Of a stretch of DNA of 64,000 nt, positions 12,074 through 21,575 are shown in pieces; within the stretch, counting starts at the first letter, position 1, and every line of letters begins with the position of its first letter. The position numbers and the translations under genes are program-made. The stretch spans positions 216,318,001 to 216,382,000 of the forward strand of contig JBITNC010000001.1 in the NCBI GenBank assembly GCA_050084985.1, given 5' to 3'. The notes below the pieces were generated by a model, which worked only from the letters and a program-made list of their open reading frames with translations, was not told the DNA's origin and searched no databases. This stretch comes from Nageia nagi. Its lineage: Eukaryota > Pinophyta.

Positions 12074-12082
12074 CCTTTTATA
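12074..12082 (-). promoter_or_regulatory. TATA box of the A1 antisense PMD gene
   Basis: On the minus strand CTATAAAAGGGGCCCC is a canonical plant TATA box in a locally GC-rich setting, about 145 bases upstream of the proposed ATG at 11929. It is kept exactly in both A2 copies (48668-48676 and 54472-54480). This suggests the antisense gene has its own polymerase II promoter rather than depending on the LTR. Confidence 0.65.
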
Positions 12083-12408
12083 GAAAGGTTAGGGCACACA
12101 CTTCAAGACAAATTTTGATTTGAGCATTTGGTGTATGTGGACAAGTAACCAAGTATCAATATGGAATCTAGGGGTGATTCGTAGGGACCTAATCTTTATG
12201 GTTTTTGATGAATCCTCAAGAAAAGGACCATCCATGGTCTTAGAAAAAGACCGTCAACATTCTAAATCTACTAGAAAGGACCATCTATGTTCCTTTATCC
12301 AGTAAATTAGCTTATCCAAGTATCACAGGTACATCACAGGTGCTTGATCAATGTTATATCTAGGATAATATTACTTTGAATCTCATGTTTGTAGGGTTGT
12401 GTTATCAG

Positions 12409-13140
12409 CTTATCATGCCTATGGGTGGAGTTCTAGCTCCCATTATTAGCCTATCACATCTCTTGGTGGAGTCTTAGCTCCTGTTATCAGCTTTTCATGC
12501 CTATGGGTGGAGTTCTAGCTCCCATTATCAGCTTATCATGTCTATTGGTGGAGTTCTAGCTCCCATTATCAGCTTATCATGTCTCATGGTGGAGTCCCAA
12601 CTCCTGTTATCAACTTTTCATGCCTATGGGTGGATTTCTAGCTCCCATTATTAGCTTATCATGTTTATGGGTGGAGTTCTAGCTCCCATTATCAGCTTAT
12701 CATGTCTTGGTGGAGTCCTAGCTCCCATTATCAGCTTATCATGCCTATGGGTAGAGTCCCAGCTCCAATTATCAGCTTATCATGCCTATGGGTGGAGTTC
12801 TAGCTCCCATTATCAGCTTATCATGTCTATGGGTGGAGTTCTAGCTCCCATTATCATCTTATCATGTCTCATGGTGGAGTTCTAGCTCCTGTTATTAGCT
12901 TATCATGCCTATGGGTGGAGTTCCAGCTCCCATTATCAACCTATCACGTCTCTTAGTGGAGTCCTAGCTCTTGTTATCAGCTTATCATGCCTATGGGTGG
13001 AGTTTGAACTCCCATTATTAGCTTATCATGTCTATGGGTGGAGTTCTAGCTCCCATTATCAACTTATCATGTCTCTTGGTGGAGTCCCAGCTCTTGTTAT
13101 CAGCTTATCAGGCCTCTTGGTGGAGTTTTAGCTTCATCAA
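12409..13140 (+). repeat. A1 tandem array a, about 41-bp unit
   Basis: About 17 imperfect copies of a unit built on 'cagcttatcatgcctatggg' followed by 'tggagttctagctcccatta'. Units differ by point changes and by losing the 'gcctatgggt' part. Open frames in this region result from the repeat and are not genes. Confidence 0.9.
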
Positions 13141-13690
13141 CTTACCATTATTTTATAGAGTTTAGTTCTTATGCAACTGCAACATACCTCTTGGTGTGAA
13201 GTCTCAGTTATGTGGAACTCAGCTCTCCTCTATCAGCTTATCATGCCTCTTGGTGGAGTTTTAGCTTCATCAATTTATCATTATTTTGCAAAGTTCAATT
13301 CTTATGCAACTGTAGCATACCTCTTGGTGCAAAGTCTCAGTTGTGTGGAACTTAGCTCTCCTCTATTAGCTTATCATGCCTCTTGGTGGAGTTTTAGCTC
13401 CATCAATTTATCATTTGTTTTATGGAGTTTAGTTCTTATGTAACTGCAGTATACCTCTTAGTGTGAAGTTTTAGTTGTGTGGAACTTAGCTCTCATGTAT
13501 CAACTTATCATTTGTTTTGTGGAGTTCAGTTCTTATGCAATTGTAGCATACCTCTTGGTGCGAAGTCTCAGTTATGTGGAACTTAGCTCTCCCCTATCAG
13601 CTTATCATTTATTTTGTGGAGTTTGGTTCTTATGCAACTGCAACATACCTCTTGGTGTGAAGTCTTAGTTGTATAGAACTTAGCTCTCCC
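13141..13690 (+). repeat. A1 tandem array b, about 97-133-bp unit
   Basis: Larger units contain 'gttcttatgcaactg', 'catacctcttggtg' and 'gtggaacttagctctcc', then the start of a type-a unit. Long units are about 133 bp; short ones that lack the 'tcatgcctcttggtgg' segment are about 97 bp. Array b seems to have grown from array a by joining a new segment to it. Confidence 0.85.
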
Positions 13691-13900
13691 CTATGAGTGG
13701 TCATGGTTATCATGTCTTATCTTGTGATGTGGTCATGTGTGTGTGGTCATGGTTATCATGTCTTGTCTTGTGATGTGGTCATGGTTATCATGTGTTGTCT
13801 TGTGATGTGGTCATGTGTGTTGTCATGGTTATCATGTCTTATCTGGTGATGTGGTCTTGTCAAGTTGTTGTCAGGTTGTCATGTGTGGTTAGGTTGTCTG
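13691..13900 (+). repeat. A1 tandem array c, 'ggttatcatgtcttgtcttgtg' type
   Basis: Short irregular array of units with 'atggttatcatgtcttgtct' and 'gtgatgtggtcatgtgtg'. In A2 the related units form a regular 45-bp array, so this is the less amplified or more decayed state. The 300 bases from 13901 to the purine tract are unique, AT-rich 3' sequence shared with A2. Confidence 0.8.
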
Positions 13901-14202
13901 TCAGGTCATTATCATGTGTATTGTTAGGTTTGTTGTCATGGGTCATCAACATTGTGGCAAGATTATCAGATTATTAGATATATCAGGCTATCACCTTCTA
14001 CGGTAAAACACAAGGGGCAAGCATGCCCAAGGTAATATCAAAAGGGAGTTTTCTCAACCCATATCTAGTACTAACAAGCTTTGTCATGATTTTAGAATGG
14101 TTAGTGTTTATCATTGCTTGTCAAATTATTTGCTATGATATTGTATTTTTTCTTTGAATGCAAAATCTCAACTCACCTCATGTTTCTTTCAATTTCACAT
14201 CC

Positions 14203-14215
14203 AAAGTGGGGCATC
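14203..14215 (+). promoter_or_regulatory. Polypurine tract of A1
   Basis: AAAGTGGGGCATC lies directly before the 3' LTR. AAAGTGGGG is the usual form of the plus-strand primer site. The same tract precedes the LTRs of A2 at 50750 and 56535. Confidence 0.8.
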
Positions 14216-15066
14216 TATTAACACATAAAAATGAATTTATGTTCTTAAATCAATAAATTAATGAAATATGCTTGGCCTAAATATATGTCTTGAATGTATT
14301 AAAGTGATAATATCAATGTTTGTCTTGAATATGAATTTTATAATGATTATCTTGAATATTGCATGGATTATCTTGAATATTACATGAATTATCTTGTTTA
14401 TTGGTGTTCTTATCTTGAATATTATGAATTAGCCTTATTTATGTAGATGCATGCCAACCCATGGGTTGTATTATCTATTATCTATATAAATAAGGGATCT
14501 AATAGTAAGTCCATATAACAAGGATACACATGATCCCGTGTATGGTATTGTAAGTGGCAACCCCTTAAGGTATCTCTTGGTACCACCTACAAGGCTATGG
14601 TTTATGTGCTTCCTTTTTGAGCTATCCTAACATCCATGATCTATTTTGATATCACACTGCTATCTAAGACATCCATATTGAAGTTCTAGACTTGATTGAG
14701 ATTAAGAATCATCAAACAAAGGCCATTAGTGCTCCTTTATGAACCAAAGAACACCACCGGTGCTCTTATATCACTGAAACAAACCACCTACGGTCCTCTT
14801 TTTACATCTTCATAGGTCACTATGTTGTTGGAAAGGCAGCTCATTATTAGTACATCACCAATATCTTCATCTTTCATTGTTAGGTACATTTTATGAGGTA
14901 AGTACACAAATTATAGTCTTGGTTGGTACAATTACATTTCTGAATTGGTTATTTTGTTTATTGCTATTTAGAATAAATCGCTATCCGTAGCTCAAATATA
15001 GATAATATTGAGTTTGTAGATATTTGTCTATTTATTTATTCGCATGCTCAATTTTATTTTTAAATA
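14216..15066 (+). repeat. A1 3' LTR (851 bp)
   Basis: Aligned partner of 7114-7967, but with both termini decayed: TGTTAAC has become TATTAAC and TAAACA has become TAAATA. Both are C-to-T type changes. It holds two 21-bp repeat units, as in the 5' LTR. Confidence 0.9.
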
Positions 15067-15071
15067 AAGTT
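15067..15071. repeat. Target site duplication of A1, right (aagtt)
   Basis: Partner of 7109-7113. Reading the minus strand from 15072 through one copy of the site into 7108 restores the B integrase frame. Confidence 0.9.
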
Positions 15072-16075
15072 GCAACCTCTTGTGCCATCATCAAACACTT
15101 ATAGAATTTGATAAGGTACTAGCCACATAGTCTTAAGGTTTCCCATGAAATCTTGATATTTGAAGTCAAATCATAACACATAACTCTATAAAAAAATTGA
15201 ATATTTCACACATGTTTATCATGCCACTATTTTCTCTATTATTAAATAAGTTCAATTTGATGGAAAGCATCTAATTGAATATCATCAAGCTCATTTAATT
15301 GTAGCACTCTATTCTTATCAATTTCAATTAATTCTAGACCAAATTTCATTGTTATTCTTAAAATTTGAATCTCAAATTCAATAAGCAAAAGAGGTTTCTT
15401 ACTATAGACTAACTCATATGGGGTAAAATTAGTGGTAGATTTTTAGGTGATGTTGTATGCCCAAATAACCTTAGATAGTCAAGTAGCCCAATCCCTTTGG
15501 TGTGAGGCTATTATATTTGTTAAAATATTCTCCAATTATTTATTAGTAATATTTACTTTACCATTACTCTATATATGATAAGGTGAGGTTTTCTTATGAT
15601 GTATTTGATAGCATTCCACTGAAACTAAAAATCATGGAGCTCCAAATCCTTGCATAATATTATTATAAAGTAAATCTACCACATTTTCTTCCTTAACATT
15701 ATCAAGAGCATATACCTCCACCCACTTTATCACATAATCATTCCAAACCATAATATACTTCTTCCCTTTTTATGGTGGGTTAATTGGCTAAAAAATTCAA
15801 TTCCCCATTTTCCAAAGGGTTCTATCATCCATGAAGGATGTAATGTCATATGAGTGGATGCTAAAGGTTTCCATATGCATTAACATTGATCACATTATTC
15901 TACATACCTCCTCACATATCTATGTAAACAAATCCAATAGTATCATACCCTTAAAATCTTATGAATTATCCTTTTTTTTAATAATGTCATCTAGTTGGCT
16001 CATCATGATAGGAATGAAAGAGGTGAAAAAATCATCCTTTTGAATACATCTATAAATGATATGATCTAATACACA
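15072..16075 (-). pseudogene. Element B integrase
   Basis: The minus strand reads through the integrase with frameshifts. Zinc-finger end: 'CDQC' at about 15880 after 'YYWICLHRYVRRYVE'. Start of the catalytic core: 'KPLASTHMTLHPSWMIEPFG' and 'KWGIEF'. C-terminal part: 'WATWLSKVIWAYN', 'FTPYELVYSKKPLLLIEFEI' and 'ELDDIQLDAFHQ'. The final strand 'YDFKYQDFMGNLKTMWL.PYQI' stops at the A1 insertion. These are the standard gypsy integrase landmarks (usual forms WAYRT, TPF.LVYG, LPIEFEIPSLR, WLGPY.I). Inactive. Confidence 0.8.
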
Positions 16076-16379
16076 TTTGAATAGAATTTCATTGACCCAT
16101 TTGAATGAAATACTCTATTTTATTGAAACTTTCCTATTTTTATTAGAGAAGTAAGGTTGCATATGCCTTATCATAAGATAGTTTGTTTTATCAAAAAACC
16201 AAGGAGTATTAATGGAAATAGCAAATAATTTTTAATCTAAAAAGGATTCTTATATAGGTTCATCATTTTGTTTAATGTTAAACCTTGAAAAAATGTCTAC
16301 AACTACATTATATTTTCTAGATTTATCCATTATAGTAACTTAAATTCTTATGAAAGTAATATATATCAAAAAATTTGAC

Positions 16380-16670
16380 CACTCACCATTAGTTTATTCA
16401 TGAGGTATCTAATTTCTACATGATTAGTGTACATAAAAAATATATCTAATATATAATATCAAAATTTATTGATAGCATACATAAAATAAGAAATTCCTTC
16501 TCTATTGTGGTATAATTCCTTTTAGCTCCAAATAGGTTTTTACAAATGTAGTAGATGGCATAATGAGATTTGTTATCATCCTCCTACCCCAAAATAACTC
16601 TAATGGAATAATTGGAAGCATAATAATGGATATGAAATGGAAATACCCAATTAGGTCCCATTGATACTAG
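16380..16670 (-). pseudogene. Element B RNase H
   Basis: Minus-strand reading 'YYASNYSIRVILG' followed by 'HYAIYYICKNLFGAKRNYTT' and 'IEKEFL' matches the gypsy RNase H start (usual 'DASD.AIGAVLGQ...HAIYY.SKTL..A..NYTTTEKELL'). Many stops. It lies between RT (16680 on) and integrase, as expected. Confidence 0.75.
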
Positions 16671-16679
16671 AGTATTCAT

Positions 16680-17570
16680 AAGTTTTTCCTTATTTAATTA
16701 AAAAGACATCTTACAATCTACTTTCCAATTAATTGCAGTATCCTTTATAATAATAAAATGAGTGGGTTGCTATCTTACTAAATTTTTGTATGAACCACCT
16801 ATAATACCCAACATGGCCTAGAAAACTCCTTATGTTTTTCTTATTTTTGGAAAGGGTAATTATTTGATGATGGTTATCTTATTTGGATCTACCCTAATAC
16901 CTTGTGTAGAGATATTATGGCCTAGCATAATCCCTTCTTGCACTAGCATGAAATACTTTTGATAGCTCAAACATAAGTTATGTGTTTCACACCTATGAAA
17001 CACCCTTTCTAAATTATGTACCTCTTCATAAAAACTACCATAAATGTTGAAATCATCCATGTATACCTCTAAATAATCATTACTCAGATCAAAAAAACTT
17101 ATAAAGATAGCTCTTTAGAAAGTAACAATGCATTGCATAGGTTAAAATAAAGCACATTATAAGAAAATGTGCCCCATACATAGGTAAAAGTAGTTTCTTC
17201 TTAATCCTCTTTAGTAATTTGAATTTGGTTATATCCACTAAACCCATCAAGAAATGAAAAAGATTTTTTTCTAGCAAGGTTTTCAAGTACCTAATTAATC
17301 AAAGGTAGAGGGAAATGATCCTACAATGTAGGTTTTATTAGATCTTTATAATACATATAAAGTATCCATTTATTATTATTTTTTGACACCACTACTAAAG
17401 GAGAAACCCATATGTTATTGGATATTAGATAAATAAAATCTAATTATAGTAATTTTTCAATTTCATCTTTGACCACATTCCTTAATGCTAGATTAAATCT
17501 CTTAGGAGATTTTCAAATAGTTTGGATTCATTTGTATAAATATGATGAGTGTATATGTTTGGATGTATTC
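16680..17570 (-). pseudogene. Element B reverse transcriptase
   Basis: Minus strand. Around 17300-17350 it reads 'KPTL.DHFPLPLINYLKTLL' then 'EKNLFHFL.GL', the palm entry (usual 'LNKAT.KDHFPLPFID..LD.LAG...FSFLDGFSGY'). YMDD sits at 17052-17063, followed by an open stretch to 16860 with 'NLERVFHRCETHNLCLSYQK' and 'YFMLVQEGIMLGHNISTQGI'. The catalytic YMDD is intact, but the surrounding frame is broken several times. Confidence 0.85.
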
Positions 17571-18103
17571 CTTACATATCCAAATAATCCCAAGTGCATG
17601 TAATAGTATGTGAATGTAAAAATTGAAATAACTTATCTTCCTCTTTTGACATTAACCAATTGTTAATATTCAAATTTTTGCTTAATAGGACTTCAATTAT
17701 CTTTATTCCCTTCTTGGTCATATTATCTTGCTCTAGATATTCTACCAATGAATTTAAAGGAAAAATGTATGGAAATAGGGGTGAAATATTTTAGTCCTCT
17801 CTCTAAATGCTTCACCTCTTTGGATTATATGAGTCATGGGACACTTGAAGAGGGATAAGAACTAATATTGTTTATCATATGGTATATTAAATGTAATATC
17901 TTGTAAATGCATAGTAGATCATTCCTCAAGTTCTTTCTCATTTACTATCTCATCTTCATCACTTTCATCTTCTTATATACCCTTAATTAGTGCAAATTTC
18001 TCTTTTAGTTATTCAACATGTTCTTTAATGGAAAAAGTGGCTAATGTAGAAAATATTTTGGTCTCATCCTATTTTGGTTCATCTATCTATAACTGATCAT
18101 TGT
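17571..18103 (-). pseudogene. Element B pol region before RT
   Basis: Acidic, lysine-rich minus-strand sequence such as 'KEHVE.LKEKFALIKGI' and 'EDEDESDEDEIVNEKELEE' leads toward the RT. It fits the linker between protease and RT in plant gypsy elements; the protease itself is not visible. Cut at 18104 by D. Confidence 0.5.
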
Positions 18104-21100
18104 TGTCATAGCCCAACTCTCTATTGTAGATTCCCTTAATAGATTTAGGATTATGTGGCAATTTTTTGTTATCAAATAAGAGATATTGTGATATTTTATT
18201 TAAATTATAGTATTTTTATGAAATTAATTTGAAAATACTATTATGAAAATATGATATTATCTATCCTATCTTTGTATAAGATACTATCAATGTATACATG
18301 TTGTATCATACAAGTGGTAGGTATGAAGGTAGGATGCTCATGGGTATGGGATGATAACACATGATGGATCTAAGATCTAAAAACAAGTCCAATATAACCA
18401 CTACTAGACAAATTCTAGTTAGTAAGACACATATAGTGCATGGGATGATGATAATCAAGAGTCCTAGGATGTGTGTTGAATGTTTATTCTTACTAGTTTT
18501 CTATTGTGAAGATTTCACCAAGGATCCCCTAAAGGGAATGTTACTAAGGGTAGAAAATTTATTGCACTTTCATTACATATAGTTATTAATTTAATTAATC
18601 AAATATTAATTCAATTAATAATATTATGAGATGAAGGGTTAATTTAATTAATGTGATTAATTAAATTAATAGCTTTATAAAAATAATATTAATACTTAAA
18701 ATTAATAATAATAATATAAATTAAAGTAATAAAATATAAGTAATTAAGGGATAAGATTAAGGAAAAGATAAGCTTGACATATGGTCAGATAGGATTAAGT
18801 GATAACTAAGAATTAGATATCATGAACATAAAATATTATTAGTTTATTAAAAATATTAATCCTTTGAAAAGATATAAATGTACCCTTAGAGATCACATTT
18901 TGAGTTATTGATATGAAATATCTAGATAAATTATGAGTTAAGGAAAGGGTTAGAATTTAACCTTAGGGTTTTATCGATATGGAGGGTTTGATCAAGTTAA
19001 AGGGTTAAAGTTTTGGTGGCAAATAATTAGAGTAATTATAAGTGAGAAGCAAGAGCTAGGGTTTTTGAGGAAAGAGATAGAGTTTTCAATTATTAAGGAA
19101 AAGCATTTTCTAGGTTGGCCCTCTTTGAATTTTAATCTTGTAGTTTTTTGGTTGATTGAGGAATTACTTGATAAATATAAGAATTATATGGTAGAATTTG
19201 GTTCATATATGTAATGTTTTCTTGATACATTAATTGAATCCTTTTTATAATAGTTCTAATAAGAGATCAAATACATTTGATTTTATATTGTAATTATTTG
19301 AAAATAGTTACATCCATGGAATTATATTTGTAGTATTTGAATATTATCTTCAATACCATGGAATACCTTTATATTTATTGAAGGGAATCTTGTAATTATT
19401 ATACATTGAATTTCCAGTTGAGATCCACTTTTTAGTGTCATAAAAAGGTTTATATTGGGCTATTATCTCTATAAAATTTCAAAATTTTCCATTTACTTTT
19501 CTTTTTGCTAAAACATGTAGGGTCAAAACATTTTTGGGTAGATAAGGATAGTTCGTTAGAAAATAACTAGAATGGTTGTAAATCCTTAATAAAATATAGA
19601 CATGGGTATACTCATTAGAAAGGTATTTTTAATAATATCCATTTAAAAAATAATAAATAAATTTAATTTAATTTAAAAATTTATACCTTATCAAATTTTA
19701 ATGATCTTAAAAGTATAGGATTTTAAATTTTAAGAATTTTTATAATTGGAAGTAATTATTAAAATAATGCTTATGTTATTAACCTTAGGTATTTAATTTT
19801 AATAGAGAGATTATAATTAATTACAAGAAAAGAGAATAATAAAATAAAAAATACATTAAATTTAAAAATATATGTTTAAATTCAATGTCTATAATATAGA
19901 GTATTATGTTAATATTAGAATATACATGGTTGATTATTTGAAATAATAGGAATGCATGTTATTTAATTTTATTCCTTTATAAGTTGAAAAATGTGATTTT
20001 TCATAATAGAAATTGAGTAGGCCTAGATGTTATTAAATAGGTCATTACTTGTTTATTATATGCATAAGTAGTTGCATACTAATTTTTTTTTTTTATCCAA
20101 GTATACCCATGAGCTACCATGTTCAAGGAAGGTTGGTTTGTTCTTATGAGGGATTATTTTCTTATTCAAATGATTGAGGGTGTAAATTCATACATAATAA
20201 ATGATATTGTATTAAAATTTAGTATATATACTAATATGATAACCAAGATGATTTGTATGATCTAGTGATACTATACATTGCTAGATAATGATAAAGGATG
20301 ATGTATTATATATACATATGTAATTTGTAAGATGGGATCATGTATGGGATATTCAAATGACAAATGAATGATATGTTAATAATATTTTAGAACTAATATT
20401 GGTGTATTACACATGTTGGGTAATTTTCATATTTCATTTCAAGAAGATGATGTGATAATATATGATAATATTTTATGATGCTTTTGCAATATTTATGAAG
20501 AATATTATTTCCTATTGATGAGTTAATATGTTAATTTTTTATTCCATTTTGAACAAATACTTTTGATATTATTAGAATAATATTTATTGCAAAGTTGTAT
20601 CCTTATTTGGAATTGAATGGTAGAATGATGTTATGAGATAATATCTAAAGAAACTATATTCAATGAAGTTATTATGGATAAGGTACTTGCATTATTATTG
20701 TAGTATTTTCATGTTGTTAGACTATTTATGTACAAATATTATTACTTGAGTAGGAGTAATTAACTTTCTAGTGAAATGAGTTATGAATTATTAAGGTATA
20801 TTTCTATAGTTTTGAGAAGATAACCTAGTTAATGTCCTAATTTTTCTAAGTAAGAGTTAGCATACTTGGATAAGCTATAATAAAACTAGGTGTGATACTT
20901 AGTAGTTATTACCTAGTATATTGTGATAATCTTAAAAATTAGATATGAAACCTATTCCTAGTTAAGACTTGAGCATTATATTATGAGATTAAGAATTTAT
21001 TAGGTAGTATAATTCAAGAAAATCTCATGAGAACAAGGATTTATCAAAAGGATAATTTAATAATTTTCTACACACATGGCTTCAAGATGAGAATAAAGAT

Positions 21101-21561
21101 TATTGAGAAGGATAATCATGGATTTATTAAGATTGGTCATGAAGAACTTTGAAGTACTTACATTACAAATCTTGATGATGGATTTGATTTAAGTAGATTG
21201 AGATACCATCAATAAGATAGAATATTTCAAGATGGGTTGAGTAAGCAAGAAGGTTAATGTATTCTAAGATGAACATTATTGGAAATCCATTTAGAATATT
21301 TAATGTGAAGGTTAAATATCAAGAGATAAATGGTGTTATCATCTAAGGATGATATTGTGACTCAAAAATGATGACACTTGGAATCATTAAGTGATCTCAA
21401 TATCATGGTTCACAAGTAGCTTCTAAAATTTCACTATTGAATGCCCATGTGTATATATATATTAGTTTGTTAAAAAATAATTATACTCATTACATAAGGG
21501 TTTATTAGGACTAGAGTTAGTTTAGAGTTGATTTTTAAGATGCAAAAATTGGGTCCTGATA
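18104..21561 (+). repeat. D left LTR (about 3.46 kb)
   Basis: Begins TGTCATAG and ends near TCCTGATA (expected TGACA), just before the primer site. Only its first 1258 bp can be compared with the right LTR. The remainder, 19362-21561, is AT-rich with no open frame of note. The right boundary is inferred from the primer site alone. Confidence 0.65.
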
Positions 21562-21563
21562 TT

Positions 21564-21575
21564 TTCTATCAGAGC
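21564..21575 (+). promoter_or_regulatory. Decayed initiator-Met primer site of D
   Basis: TTCTATCAGAGC, followed by CTAGGTTTG, matches the usual plant TGGTATCAGAGCCTAGGTTT except at the two G positions after the first T. Confidence 0.65.

Larger units (their letters stand above)
9414..12293. other. Dispersed 16-nt palindromes GGACC-N6-GGTCC in A1
   Basis: Short inverted repeats of one design occur at 9414-9429 (GGACCGCCAGTGGTCC), 11549-11564, 11582-11597 (GGACCACCCACGGTCC), 11613-11628 (GGACTGCCAGTAGTCC), 12225-12240 and 12278-12293. One more lies in the LTR at 7682-7697. All are outside the PMD exons: after gag, in the first PMD intron, and upstream of the PMD promoter. A2 keeps each at the matching place. 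Function unknown. Confidence 0.75.
7114..15066 (+). mobile_element. Element A1: non-autonomous gypsy-type LTR element with antisense PMD gene
   Basis: Complete element of 7953 bp: 5' LTR, primer site, gag, minus-strand PMD gene, three kinds of tandem repeat array, purine tract, 3' LTR, with a 5-bp target duplication. No protease, RT, RNase H or integrase can be read anywhere between gag and the 3' LTR, so it must have used enzymes from another element. The gag belongs to the retrotransposon gag family with a CCHC-like knuckle. The antisense gene and hypervariable 3' repeats match what is known of the plant Tat/Ogre lineage of Ty3/gypsy. Lineage is inferred because RT is absent. A2 is a second copy of the family. 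Confidence 0.93.
6985..18103 (-). mobile_element. Element B: oldest Ty3/gypsy element, split by A1 and cut by D
   Basis: Minus-strand gypsy pol order RT, RNase H, integrase runs from 18103 down to 15072, is interrupted by A1 (7114-15066), and finishes at 7108-6985. The RT has a YMDD box at 17052-17063, followed by a 'QEGIMLGHNIS..GI.VDP' block typical of plant gypsy RT. The 5' portion of B (gag, protease, 5' LTR) is missing because D is inserted at 18104, and its continuation would lie right of the window. Its 3' LTR was not found. Frame resumption across A1 shows that the two parts belong together. Confidence 0.85.

Noticed and set aside
12661-13668. Plus-strand open frames in arrays a and b
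   Set aside because: Repeat-derived peptides with no consistent start and different in A1 and A2.
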